64,000 bases of DNA from Lycium barbarum (lineage: Eukaryota; Streptophyta; Magnoliopsida; Solanales; Solanaceae): NCBI RefSeq assembly GCF_019175385.1, contig NC_083344.1, forward strand, positions 61,442,782 to 61,506,781, written 5' to 3'. The notes beneath the pieces were generated by a model that did not search any database, had not been told where the DNA came from, and saw only the letters and a list, made by a program, of their open reading frames with translations. Below, piece after piece: positions 22,130-33,886 of the stretch. Position 1 is the stretch's first letter. Each line of letters begins with the position of its first letter. The translations under genes were made by a program, and so were the position numbers.

Positions 22130-24240
22130 TGTCAAAATCCACTCTCCTCTATCGATACTCCCTATCTTTCTTCTACGCAGATCTAGGGTTCCAATTTGTA
22201 TATCGCCTCTCCCCTTTTGCGTCTAGCTGAAGCCTACCATCGCCGCCACTGGTACTGGTACAGTGGTACTACACTTGCATTCAGTTGTCTTCATTTCACT
22301 ATGGAACTCGTCGCTGTCAGGTCCGTTGATTTCTCCTACATCAACTTTTCTCTCATAGTGTAGTGAGTGAAAGGGAATTAGGTTTTGTGGAATTTTTGAA
22401 TTATTTCTAGCATTAGAGTTTTTGTTCTTATTTCATTTTGTTAGGGTTTTGATTTTTAAGTTTGGTGTGCTGTAGCCAAGGGGATTTTCGGTCAGCTCGT
22501 CGGCTTCATTTTTCCCCTTTCTTAATTTTCAACGACATGTTATCTTCTTGGTTAAACTGTTGATTTTGACCATGATAAATTTCCTTTTTTCTTTCTCATT
22601 TTTTGAAATCTCAAATTCTTGTCCCTTTGGTTGAGAATATAGTGGATCTTTGCAAATGACTTCTGGTGTAACTAGTTTTTATTTGCTTTCAAGGTAAATA
22701 GATCAACAGTAAAAAAAAAAAAAAAATCGAGCGGGACAAGCTTTAACCTTAGGGACATTTTGATCATAAGAAAATTCTAAGGATATGTGTGTGTACGTGT
22801 TGAAGAAATGTATTTGAAGCTATTCCATTTATCTCAACATGTGTGTGTGTGGTTGTCTCATTGTGTTAAAGAAATGTGTTTGAAGTTATTTCTTTTGCTT
22901 TCATGTATACTTCTATTGTGATGGTACTATATAAGTTTGTGTTAAAAAAAAAGTTAGATATAACTTATAGTTGGGACTTGGTGTTGACATCCATATTTTT
23001 GCTATGAAATTGGTTTATGAACTTTTATTTTGTGTGTGAGAGTTCCTACGGAAAAACTATATTTTACCTTTGGCTCTATTGACTGAGTTTGAAAAAATAA
23101 AATTCTATTGCTTCTAGATGTGAGATTCACTTTCTGGCTCTTAATTGAGAAATCTGACTTCATTCTTTAGTTTAAGTGAACTGTTCTTATTTGATTGAGT
23201 TAAGGAGGTTTACTATTTGACTTGGTAGGGATTGTGACTAACGAATGACATCTATGACTTTCAGATGTTTAAGGATTCATTTATGCAATATAGATATGAC
23301 AATCAGATGTTTCCATGTACCAGGTATACTGGAAGATATTGATTCCTGATGTAAGCGACTCAAGTATAATCTTATGCGATGAACTTCTCATGTTTAATAG
23401 ATCTACTGTTACCAAAGTTTAGCTTAATATTCTAGTCCTGCCCTACTGAAAGATGGTTGCCTATATATGTAGGAAGGTTAGATAATGTAGTTCTATCCTT
23501 GCTTATGGTGAGATTGTGGTGTCCTTGGTCTCCCGGTGTAATGAGGTTAAATTCTTCAAATGCTATAGTGTCAAACTTCTAATTAATTCCTAATTTTTAA
23601 CAAGATTCTTCCTAAATTATGTTTTTTGGAACTGAGAAAGACTTGGATGTGATTCGTCATATCAATATGAAATAAATTTGTAATAACAAAATCTGTTGTC
23701 GTTTTCATTTGTGAAGGGGAGCAGTTCGTAGAGCTTATAGAGCTTATTTTCTCATGTAATTTGGTGTACCTTCTTGGTACCTTTCTTTTAATAATACATT
23801 TACCTTATAAAAAAAAAGTTCGTAAAGCTTATAGATATGTCTTTAATTGTGCTGATTAGTGCACATACTTCCGTTATTAATTTTTTTAATTGATGCGAGC
23901 CCTTGCTAGTAAACACTCTGATTGTCCTGTTTGTTTCACTATTAAATTGGAAAAATTGAGAATCTAGAGCATGATTGGATGTATGATAGGTTTGAGGGAG
24001 TTTTTAAGTGCAGAACGTTTATATTCCTCCCCCCTTAACTCTCTGTAAATTTTATGAACTTTCTCTTGCAGGTTGCTTTGTTGAAAGATGATCATGGCCT
24101 GGACCAGTGGGAGCTCGTCTGAAGATGAAGGAGTGCAATTCTCAAATCTCGAGCATTCTCAACGAGCAGCAGCAACTTCAGAATAAGATTAGTGAGACCG
24201 ATCTCGAGAAGGGAATGGAAAATGAGGTTGTTCTTCTTCT
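22130..24240 (+). other. Exon-like sequence, possible captured or relic host gene
   Basis: GATCTAGGGTTCC (about 22180) resembles a plant 5' untranslated region, followed by ATGGAACTCGTCGCTGTCAG then GT near 22300. At 24062-24071 a TTGCAG acceptor-like site precedes a stretch that codes MKECNSQISSILNEQQQL and continues with ISETDLEKGMENE before GTTGTT (about 24230). This is plausible coiled-coil coding sequence between splice-like signals. No family is recognised; the interval between has no open frame. It lies 3' of the CACTA terminus, so gene capture is possible. Confidence 0.35.
23723..23834 (+). mobile_element. Very short LINE 3' tail with target-site duplication
   Basis: About 76 bp ending in an A-run (23809-23817), similar to plant LINE/SINE 3' ends (GGTGTACCTTCTTGGTACC, TTTACCTTATAAAA). 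It is flanked by AGTTCGTAGAGCTTATAG (23723-23740) and AGTTCGTAAAGCTTATAG (23817-23834), an 18-bp direct repeat with one change, as expected of target-primed reverse transcription. Confidence 0.7.
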
Positions 24241-26390
24241 TGATGTCTTATAAAGTTTCTGATGTTTGTTCATTTTCCAGTTTCCTTTATATTTTTTTTT
24301 TTAATTTTAAAAAGCATACCACAGAATAAGCTAAGATAGACAAGATGGCTCCTAAGACATTCTTCACATCCATCTGTCCGTAGTTTGAGATATTTTTTAT
24401 GTGTGTGTTAATGAATTTCATGACCCATCAGACCTCTTCTACGTTTTATGACTTCATGTATGACTTAGTAGGATTAGATCATTGTACAATTGCCGAAAAT
24501 CTCATGAATGGCTATAACTACATCTTTATGCTTCAAATATTCGTTGCATTTGCTAATGCGTTTACTGGAGATTTTGTAGCTTCCATCTACATTGGACTTC
24601 ATTAGTTAACGGTTCCTAATTTTCATGTAACCTCTTCACATTGATTTATTGTCTGAGGTATTATTGTTAGTTGCTTCATGCTTATGTGTTTAAGTGCAAC
24701 TCTCGATTAGCTCGTTACCATATTCTAGGAATTTTGCCGTCATTTGCTTTCAGTGTTTGATTTAAATTCGATGGTAGAATTATCAGCAAAAATGGTATTA
24801 ATTCCTATAGGATTTTGATGTTTAACTAGGTTTTAAATAATTAGTTGTATGATTACTTCATAACCATTGCCTATAATTCCTAATCTACAGTGGGCTATCT
24901 TATCCATAAGCTTTTTAAAAAATAAAATAAAAAATCTCATCCATAAGCTATCTAGTGTTTTATAGATTTTTAATTATGTACGCAAAGGGTATCCATAGAT
25001 GTTTAAGTAAAAAAAAAAAAAAAAACTAACTGATGTTTTCTTTAGATGATTATGACCCAATTCTAAACTTAAGAATGATGTCTTTTACCTTAAATGTGTA
25101 CCTGATTGATCCATCCTCAAGTTTGCATATTGTAGACACTTTGCGCTTGATAGAAACCATGTTCAGAAGCTATAACTTGTTCAATCTAGCATTGTAATCA
25201 TTCTGAGATGTATTATTGACATAGCTTAGACTATGTAACTAGTCCAGTTTTAGGAACTTAAGTTTATGGAACATGATATCTCTCCAAAGAACCACTCTTC
25301 TGGTTGAAAAGTAGTATCTCCACTCCTTAAATAGAGATACTTGCAGACATATTTGGCTTGTAAAATGTGTAACTTTCCTGTCCTAATAACCTAAGTGTTA
25401 ATTAACCTGGTAACAACCAATAACAAATGTAGTATTATTTTGGTTTGATTAGGTTGTGCATTGTTCTTATAGAAGTTGTTACCTACAGTAGCTTAGGAAC
25501 ATTGAGAATCTAGAGCACAATTGTATGTACGAGTATGATAGGTTAGATGTCTCTTAATTTATGTTGTTATTGAGATGTGTAGAATCCAGCAATAAGTAAT
25601 TCTTCTAAAATGCATTTCAATTGGCGTGGTTGGCATCTTTTAACTCTACTTTGGTACAATGTAGACTAACATATTTCATCAATTTCTATGTCTTTGCGAA
25701 CCAATGAGTTGCCAATAAATTTATTTTCACTGTTGGAAATATACAAAATCCACAGAACTTAGGTACTTTCAATTTTCTCTTTTCTTGTCATTAGATGGAT
25801 GTATCATTCCAAATTATAGATCTCTCTTTGTTTGCTGTGAAGCTAATCTATTACTTTGTGTTAGGTGCTAGCAAACCATGCAAGGATGTGTAGGCGAGTC
25901 CCTTGATGACTCTGATCCAGGAATGTGAAGGGCAAAAATGTAACTTAGGCTTGCTGAATCTGACAAATACTTCGCTACCTAGAAAAGGATTTTCTCCTAC
26001 ATTCTACCAAGTGTTTGCTTCTCAGGGAGTATATTAGTTGTGGGCAAATTGCAATTTGGTTTTCCACATTCAAATTTTAATTTTCTAGTTTAATAGGAAT
26101 TGATTAGTACTTAATAATGTTTTAGCTGAACCTTGTAACTCTCTAGCCTTGCATTAGTTAGGCTTTTTTTTATTTCAACTTTATTGGTCGTGTAGATGTA
26201 TTCAATTTGACTATATAATTGTGATATGCATTTTCATTGTAAAATATTACTAGTTGTAGCGTCATCTTTATTTTATCATCCCATATCAACTTGTCCTATA
26301 CTCTCCCTTTAATCAATTTGTAGCAGTCATAGACATGTAACCTTTGTTATCTCTTAAATCTTTGGTCCTCGCCCTTAAATTTTAGAATTT
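24241..26390. other. AT-rich non-coding stretch
   Basis: A-runs at about 25011-25025, otherwise unremarkable. No open frame above 70 codons with recognisable content. Possible intron-like or decayed sequence following the exon-like block at 24072. Confidence 0.4.
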
Positions 26391-26734
26391 TTTTGACAGA
26401 GTTTCCTCTAATTTCTTACTATCCAAACCTGCAGGCCAGAAAATACATGCAATGCCTCACAAGGCCCTTAATATCGAACATAAATGCAAAGATGATGAAA
26501 CTTACCTCATGCATCACAACTCGAAATATACTTGAACTTTTATCAATTGTCCTTTTATATTTCCTTGGTCACTTTCTCTTCCATTCATTGGCTATACATT
26601 TCAATAATACTTGCAGCATTCTTACCATATCTGACTTATAATCCTTTTTATCATTGCTTACCTCTGTACTGATTCCTTCAACTTCTGTCGTCTACAATTT
26701 TACAGCTGAACTTATCATTAAATTATACATGTAA

Positions 26735-26884
26735 CTAATTCCCCTGCTTTACTATAAAATCAGCTTGTCTTGATTGTGACCAATTCATTCTCATAGAAAA
26801 TGCACATTTTGATGACGTAGTTTCAGCAAAGTGACTTACCTCTGTAATCCCAATATCATCATCCATTTCTTTTGTCAACACCAT
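26735..26884 (-). pseudogene. Short frame after the E7 leader
   Basis: ATG at 26884 lies 7 nt after TTGATTTCAG, the position of gag starts in other elements. It reads MVLTKEMDDDIGITEV and about 50 codons in all, acidic at the N-terminus, then stops at 26735. No known domain. GTAAGT follows the GAG codon at about 26838, so splicing is possible. Confidence 0.3.
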
Positions 26885-26997
26885 CTTTCCGCTGAAATCA
26901 AGGGTTAGTATAAGGAATTTCATTTCCTATGACTTGGCGCTCAACGCACGATCTAAGATGAGAAAATAAGGTCAATCATTCCTAAATGCCTCGCAGC

Positions 26998-27041
26998 CTC
27001 CTGTTTATAAGTGTGGCCGGTTTCACACCCATAAATAGGAC
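26998..27041 (-). promoter_or_regulatory. E7 leader hairpin
   Basis: CCTGTTTAT (27000-27008) faces ATAAATAGG (27031-27039, one mismatch); GTGTG (27011-27015) pairs with CACAC (27024-27028). The loop hexamer is GCCGGT, one base away from the palindrome GCCGGC seen in E3. Confidence 0.5.
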
Positions 27042-27081
27042 TCTGCTAGACACGACTTGCAGATAACCCTAAGACAGAACT

Positions 27082-27093
27082 GCTCTGATACCA
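27082..27093 (-). promoter_or_regulatory. E7 primer-binding site (initiator tRNA-Met type)
   Basis: Minus strand TGGTATCAGAGC, perfect match, 3 nt from the LTR end. Confidence 0.93.
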
Positions 27094-27385
27094 ATTTGTC
27101 ACATCCCACCCTAGGTAAGGCGTGATTGGCACCCGACACCTTGCGGAAACCGCGCGAACAACCTTACAACTCATATCCTCTATGTCTCGAATTGCAACAA
27201 TAAGATCAAGAGGCTAAATATGAACATAATATCATGCATAAGTATATGTACAATAGACCCATGATGCCGACATTACTACTGTCACACTATGACTAAGCTG
27301 TACACAGGAACTGTCTGTAAAGCCTCTATGAACGGGACTGAGGTATACAAGTCCGGACAGGACCCCCGACGCACCCTTAACACAA

Positions 27386-27388
<3 letters not shown>

Positions 27389-27416
<28 letters not shown>
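27389..27416. repeat. AT microsatellite
   Basis: Uninterrupted AT dinucleotides inside the E7 LTR. Confidence 0.95.
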
Positions 27417-27419
<3 letters not shown>

Positions 27420-27523
27420 TAGACTTGGACTTGGCAATGCTCCAGGAAGAAGTGGAGCCACCACTCAAGATCAGCACATGAAGGCAGCCTACGATGAAAG
27501 ATCCTCGTCTCGTCTATCTACAC

Positions 27524-27579
27524 CTGCGGGCATGAACGCAGCATCCATAAGAAGGGACGTCAGTACAAGCAATGTACTG
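27524..27579 (-). promoter_or_regulatory. Conserved triple hairpin, E7 LTR
   Basis: Plus coordinates: CTGCG (27524-27528) with CGCAG (27537-27541), CATCC (27542-27546) with GGACG (27555-27559, a G-U pair in the minus-strand RNA), CAGTAC (27561-27566) with GTACTG (27574-27579). Confidence 0.6.
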
Positions 27580-27808
27580 AGTATGTAAGGCATAAATAAC
27601 AACATAATGAAAGTATGAAGATAACGTAATATAAAAGAGATCAGCTTGTGTCTCTGAATGCCTTTTTAAGGCGAATGTCGTGCATGCTTAGCTTTTAAAA
27701 GAAAAAGAACTTTTCCGTATATAGCCATATATAGTATCTTGTCCGGCCGTTAAGGCACGGTAATATATATACATATATATGGCATCATACCCGGCTATTA
27801 AGGCACGG

Positions 27809-27810
<2 letters not shown>

Positions 27811-27857
<47 letters not shown>
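27811..27857. repeat. AT microsatellite
   Basis: Uninterrupted AT dinucleotides between two degenerate minisatellite units. Confidence 0.95.
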
Positions 27858-27858
<1 letters not shown>

Positions 27859-27861
27859 CAT

Positions 27862-28035
27862 CTTGCCTGGCCATTAAGGCACGGTATTATCTTGCCCGTC
27901 CATATCGGCTCGGTGTTATCTTGCCCGGCCATGTAGGCGCGGTGTTATCTTTCCCGGCCATGTAGGCTCGGTATTATCTTACCCGGCCATATCGACGCGG
28001 TGTTATCTTGCCTGGCCATGTAGGCACGGTGTTAT
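27862..28035 (-). repeat. 29-bp minisatellite in the E7 LTR
   Basis: Six head-to-tail units of exactly 29 bp, each starting CTTGCC or a close variant and containing GGCCATGTAGGCGCGGTGTT. Units begin at 27862, 27891, 27920, 27949, 27978 and 28007. Two degenerate units lie upstream at about 27745-27810. The GGCCGGG/CCGCG words also occur once or twice in the E2, E5 and E6 LTRs, so the array expanded from a sequence common to the LTRs. Confidence 0.9.
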
Positions 28036-29549
28036 CTTACCCAACTGATCAATGGGATGCGATGCATACATACATACATACACACACATAAAAATACATA
28101 AATGAAATCAACATCATCGTTAGCATTACCATTGTCACTATATCATTCCTTGAAGGGTCAACCATCGTAAGATGAAATCGATAATGTCACGGGAGTCTCG
28201 AAAATCATGAACTTTGGTAGCACTAAAAATAGAACCATTATCTTCGCTATATCTCACCTCGAAGGAACGAATGACATGAGGTGAGACCATCAACAATAAG
28301 TAAGATCAAGGGATTCATGGAATGGCTCAATAATCTCGTAATGCCCTCAAATTATAGCTTCAGAATTTCTAGAAGAGGATCATCATCATCGTCACAATCA
28401 TCATAGAACATTTTTCATTTAACATCGTAAGAATCTTTAAGAGTCATAAACTTCTAGCTTTTTAAAACAAGGCGGTTATGGAAACATTTATGGAATCATA
28501 ACATAGGAATCATGCCTTTGAAAGAAAGGAACGAGCCTTAACATACCTTTCGATCGCCTTAGTCATTGAACGTTTATCATTCCAAGCTCGTAAATATACA
28601 TATAAACCATTCATACTATTATTAGGCTCAATGTCATACGCTCATCTTAAGCCTTCAATTTAATTCTGTTTAGAATCTGCCAAAATTCGGGCAGCACCTC
28701 CCCTGTTTATATGCCTAGCCCGAAGTCACAATCCAACAACCAACAACAACAACAAAAATACCAACATCAATAATATCATTTTCAACACCAATATGTACCA
28801 TAAAATAGCCCACACGCTGTTTTCCAACTTCCATAACTAACCAACTTACTACACAATTATTTAACGACTTTGTCTTCGCTAATAAGCCTTAAATAATACC
28901 AAAAGAGAAAGATTCATACCTTTTTTTTCTTGTTAAGACAGAAATATCCTCAATATCCACGCTAAAATCTACCACAAAACAATACTAGAATCATAACCAT
29001 GCATTACCTGGACCTAAACCACTGCTCCGCTACTTAAAAATTGCTCACTTATGATTCCCTCACTTTTTCTCTTCTAATTTCTGGAGTTTTCCAGGAAAAT
29101 CTGATGAAAAAAAGGGGTTATTACCCTTTATGTAGGGTTCACTGTAGCACGCGTTTCTGCTCTGTCAGTCAAACTTGTAACGTCCATAATTATCTACTCC
29201 GATGTCCTATCGATGAGAGGTTTGTTGCGTTGGAAACTAGACTCGACGAAATTCATTTTAGGCTTTGTTTCACCTTAAAAAACTTCATATTCTAAGAGAT
29301 ATTCGTCCCCCAAGTTGGACCAAAATTTTCACACAAAACATTAACCATCCTTTCTTTAAAGTCGTACTACTCCATTTCTTCCACTCATTTCCTTATAAAA
29401 CCTTCCAGTATACCTTCTGTACATCCTTCACTCATTATATGTACTTGATGATGCTTGCTTATATTTCGAAGTGGTTTTACTTAATCATAACTCAACGTAC
29501 TTACGTTTCAAATTTGATAAATGCTTCTTCGAAGATACGGGGTGTAACA

Positions 29550-31680
29550 GGATGTTTTGAAAATGAAGGTGGAACTTTTTTGCATTGTCACTTCTTCCAT
29601 GAGTGTTCCAAATAGTAATGGCTTGGTTGAAAATGTGCTTGAACCCCATAATGAGTTTATACTTGAGGTCACTTTATTTGAAGAAGTTATTTCGTGTGAC
29701 GTCTTTCTTTATTACCTATGTGCCTATGATGATCTTTGGAGGGGTCAACTTCTTGGTGCCCCATATATGGAATCTTTCTTCACATTGATTATTGGTGAGT
29801 GGTTATACCATAAGTTTGTGCATCCTTGGCATGTTGGTCGATTTGTTTGTGCTAACACTAACCCTCATGCTTTGAGGATCTTGCTTGTTGTTATTGTCTT
29901 CCCTTGGTTTTTTCTAGGTTTGGATTCAAGGAAGAAACCTTTTGAAGAAGAGAAGGATGATATGATTCTCATTGGCTCGAGTGCATTTATAGAGCCTATG
30001 ATTTGTGGTGGAGCTCAACTTAGAGTCTATGATCTTCATTGGAGCTTATTCACCACATTTGGAGCGTTTAAAAGGGCCTCAAGTGTGTATTTCCATAATA
30101 CACACTTGATGATGATCATTGATGAGAGACAAGTCTCTATGAGCTTCATAGAGGTGGAATCCTACAAGGTTTGGGAGATTGCTTGGTTGGGAGATTTAGA
30201 GCTCGAGATGGCTATTTGCGCAAAGGGCTATTTGTGCAAGTGGCTACTTGGCGCAAGATGGGTTATGCTTGCAAGAAAGCCATGCATGCAACGTTGATTA
30301 AAGGGCCATCTATGCAATGAGGGACGTGTTTGGCCATTGAAGGTCAATCCTTGAATTGAAGACTACACTAAAAAAATTAGCCAAATAAGGCCCTTGCCTC
30401 ATTAATGACATTTTTGTAATAACTTAGTCTTCTTTAGTCTAGGAGTATAAATACTAGAATTAGACATTTCATTTACTTAGATTGGATGAATTATGTATTG
30501 AATACTCTAAGGAGTGATAGTTTGTTTAGGGTTAGCTTAGTTAATGGTGGATTCCATTGTTGGGTCATGAACCGTTTTTCCATTGATTTCATGAAGGGTT
30601 GTTTATTTGTGGATTCAATTGAATTTCCCTTGCCTTGATTTCAAATAGTATAGGTTCTTTGAGTTGAATCAAATTAAGAGGGTCTAGGTTTCATATACTT
30701 AGGTTTTCTCATAGGTTCATTATTCATTGGGTCTTGCTTTTATCCTCTATTTCTCATCCTCATTCTTCAATTGTCATCCCCAATTTCTTGTTATCTTTAA
30801 TTCCGCATTTTTTTTATTGATTTGGTTCTACATGAATTCATTGGAAAATAAAGGTTCTACAACCAATAATGGAATCCACCATCATATGACTAAAATAGCC
30901 CTAAAATCTACCTAACAATTTATCACTCAAAATATGAGTATCTCTCAAATATTCATCATCAAAATCTAAGTAAATGAAATGTCTAAGTCTAGTATTTATA
31001 CTCCTAGACTAAAGAAGACAAATTTATTACAAAAATTCCATTAATGAGGCAAGGGCCTTGTTTGGCTAGTCTTCTTAGTGTAGTCTTCAATTCAAGGATT
31101 GACCTTCCATGGCCAAACACGTCCCTCCTTGCATAGATGGCCCTCTAATCAACCTTGCATGCATGGCCTTTTTGCAAGCATAACCTTTATTGCGCCAAGT
31201 AGCCACTTGCACAAATAGCCTTTTGCGCAAATAGCAACCTCGAGCTCTAAATCTCCAACCAAGCAATCTCCCAAACCTTGTAGGATTCCACCTCTATGAA
31301 GATCGTAGAGACTTGGCTCTCATCAATGATCATCATCAAGTGTGTAGTATGGAAATACACACTTATGGCCCTTTGAAACGCTCAAAATGTGGTGAATAAG
31401 ATCAAATGAATATCATAGACTCTATGATATGACCCTACTAGGCACACTTCACTTGAAGGTTCACATTGAAGACCAAGGCATAGGACTCCAATCCATTCAA
31501 GCTAGGAGGATGACCAAAGGAGCATTGGAGACCCATGAAGACACATACAAGCCTCATAAGAAGGCCTATAAAGTATGGAAAGTAGCTTGGAGAGGAATGA
31601 AAGAAGAAGCTACAAGAAAGAAGTTAGGCCATTTAATACCGGGGAGGCCTAAGTCGAACAGTGTACTTTTGAGTATTTAA
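29550..31680. repeat. Unclassified repeat with a large inverted repeat
   Basis: Arm 1 (about 30022-30593) and arm 2 (about 30831-31423) are diverged inverted copies separated by about 237 bp. Shared words include TTAGACATTTCATTTACTTAG, GCCAAACACGTCCCT and ATGATGATCATTGATGAG in opposite orientation. A GAGTATAAATACTAG TATA-like site lies in each arm. It could be two LTR-like segments in opposite orientation or a foldback element. A 246-codon plus frame (29557-30297) overlaps arm 1, is not open in arm 2, and has no recognised domain. An 83-codon plus frame (31429-31680) is also unrecognised. Confidence 0.6.
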
Positions 31681-33008
31681 AGGTCCGCTTTATCATTCCT
31701 TCTTTATCCTTATCCCGAGATTTTCCTTCACCTCGCGCTATCTCTGATTTTTTTTCCTCCTGGTTTGTCCTTCGCATAATATGACCCGTTGGTTTGAATG
31801 CTTTACTGGAGGTGCCATATTATCCCATTGTTAACTGAATCATCATTCGATACCAGTAGCCTTTCTTAATTCTATGTCTTCATTCTCCCAAACATTTACC
31901 ATGTTACTCATGAAAGTCTCTTATCGTATACTCCCAGCTTCACTCTTTGTTGTCTTGCTTCTGTCTTAATATTCACCTGAAAATTCCACTTCTCGTTGTC
32001 ATTTTCTTAACATGGGGTTCCCTTCGTTATTCATTTCTTATCAAGGTTTCAAATCTTGTTAGTCTCACAACCTTAATTCCTTTCTAAACGTAATTTACCT
32101 ATCCAAAATAACTCATGATCATCCTACCCTTTTTTATCGATTGTGACTCATGAACATTCTATCTTAATCTTGGCTATTGCACTTAAATTTATTATTTCCC
32201 CCTTAATAGCTTCGTCTTATTGTGATAGAACATCACGAACAACTCACATATATGCTTTATCCCCGACTCTTATTCATAACAACCTCTCGAATCCTCACAA
32301 TAATTCAGCAACATGGGAATAATGCTTCGTAATGTCACTGCTCACTCTCCACTCATCCCTTAACTTGTTGTCCTTGTTTGATCTTGCTCTTAGTTATTGA
32401 CTCATTGTCCTATTCTTTCCTTACCCACAACTTCCTCCATGTTAATTGCCTCTTCTTCATACAACCATTCTCTTAACTTATCCTCAATCCCATATAATAT
32501 TTTTCCTTATTCATTACCTTATGTCGTTATTATAAGCCCATAGGATTTGGACTATCAAATGTATAAACTTTAGGCGTCAACAATGAATCTATCTTTGATC
32601 CACCAACCTGCACTCTAACTATACATATATGCGCATACAAACTCCGCGTTGTGCCTTAACAAAACATAGGGGTCAATATATACTATCTCAAAAATTCAAT
32701 CATTTCCTCAACTGTGCTGGTGGCGTCAACACTGTTGACGACCGTCAACTTGCAGACGTCAACTTGCAGATGACAACTTGCAGCAGCCTCTGATTCTCAG
32801 GGTTGGTTGACGGTGCAAGGTTGATGGACCGTCGACCATGTAGACGGCTCGTCAATCAGCCCGTCAAGTTGCGCAGTTCTCAACCTTCTTCCGATTTTGT
32901 TTAAACTCTAACCTTTTGATACTTAGCAGTCATGGGCTCATACCTTGGTACAAATGAAATAACATACTCAACACCTCAAAATCTCGGAGATAAATCTTAG
33001 TACTCGAG
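31681..33008. other. Pyrimidine-rich region without gene, with short GTCAACTTGCAG repeats
   Basis: Composition resembles the minus-strand internal region of E3. At about 32746-32787 three 14-bp units (GTCAACTTGCAGAC and variants) are followed by several GACGG/CCGTC words to 32880, reminiscent of U3 promoter arrays elsewhere in the window. TCGAG (33004-33008) is the base run next to E3. Confidence 0.4.
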
Positions 33009-33422
33009 TGTCACACCCTAATCTTGATAGGGCATGACGGGCACCCGACTCTCATCAGAGTCGAGCGAACCCTTAAACGTTCGATCTATCCAAAACCTGT
33101 CATTTCAAAAACTTTTAAAAACATGAAACTTTTTCACATAGAGATCATTATCTTTATAATGATTATGAAAACTTTCAACCAATTAGGTACTTTAAGCCAA
33201 TTGAAATCGTGTAACATACATACTCTTTTAATATCTACAAATGATTCGCACTTCTCGACGCCCTATCCACAGGACACTGTCTGCAAAGTCTCTAACATAT
33301 ACAAAATACCATGACATAAGTACTTTGACCCGGATACACTCCGAACTGAGAAGGAGCTCGCCAATCCAGCTGGTAGCATGGGAACATCCTATAGCCGATG
33401 TCTTCCACTCATCTGTATACAC

Positions 33423-33479
33423 CTGTGTGGCATGAAATGCAGCCCCCGAAGAAAGGGGGTCAGTACGGAATATGTACTG
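33423..33479 (-). promoter_or_regulatory. Conserved triple hairpin, E3 3' LTR
   Basis: Middle stem CCCCC (33443-33447) with GGGGG (33455-33459), where E1 has CGTCC/GGACG. CAGTAC (33461-33466) pairs with GTACTG (33474-33479). The first stem is weak here (CTG...CAG). The 5' LTR copy is at about 38260-38316. Confidence 0.55.
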
Positions 33480-33640
33480 AATATGTAAAGCATTACTGAA
33501 TCATAAACAAGGAAAGGCGTAACAGTAAACCTGTTTAAAAGCAACCCGGGAGTAACCTGGAACAACATTTTAATCCGTGCCATGTAGTACCTTACACAAA
33601 TTCTAACATACACAATGTGAATAAAGTATCACAATAGTCC

Positions 33641-33886
33641 ATTCGGACACCCGCTTCCGGCATAGTAACAATGATGGCCCCTTCGGGCATGCCGCTTCCG
33701 GCATAATAATATTGATGTTGGCCCCTTCGAGCATGCCGCTTCCGGCATAATAATAATGTTGGCCCCTTCAGGCATGCCGCTTCCGGCATAATAATAATGT
33801 TGGCCCCTTCGGGCATGCCGCTTCCGGCATAATAATAATGTTGGCCCCTTCGGGCATGCCGCTTCCGGCATACTAACAATGATGGC
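33641..33886 (-). repeat. 41-bp minisatellite in E3 3' LTR
   Basis: About six units built on GGCCCCTTCGGGCATGCCGC then TTCCGGCATAATAATAATGTT. Each unit includes ATGCCG-CTTC-CGGCAT, a 6-bp inverted repeat around 4 nt, so the array is a string of potential hairpins. Confidence 0.9.

Larger units (their letters stand above)
26391..29549 (-). mobile_element. E7: LTR retrotransposon remnant (5' LTR plus leader)
   Basis: Minus strand: 5' LTR 27097-29549, PBS 27082-27093, leader hairpin, then about 690 bp of internal sequence similar to E3 (compare GACAGAGTTTCCTC at about 26394 with GGCAGAGTCTTCTT near 37440 and the CAATGCCTCACA phrase). All of the distal part, including any 3' LTR, is missing. The internal start resembles E3 rather than a gag element, so it was probably non-autonomous. 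Confidence 0.8.
27097..29549 (-). repeat. E7 5' LTR, 2453 bp
   Basis: On the minus strand it starts TGTTACACCCCGTATC (29549) and ends GGATGTGACA (27097). It holds TCTCACCTC/GAGGTGAGA (28252-28286), a 29-bp minisatellite, AT microsatellites and the triple hairpin. Its U3 region near 29130-29260 shares words with the E1 U3 (for example ACTAGACTCGACGAA). Confidence 0.88.

Noticed and set aside
24399..24605. 68-codon plus frame in the AT-rich 24-kb region
   Set aside because: Length expected by chance, no domain, no splice context.
26240..26266. Right terminus of the CACTA element (TACTAGTTGTAGCG)
   Set aside because: Does not match the complement of the left terminus beyond a few bases, lacks the terminal TAGTG and has no subterminal repeats beside it.
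29557..30297. 246-codon plus frame
   Set aside because: Overlaps one arm of the inverted repeat, has no recognised domain, and the homologous sequence in the other arm has stops; kept only as a note on the repeat.
33641..33886. CRISPR-like array
   Set aside because: Units are fully repeated without unique spacers, and this is plant LTR DNA.
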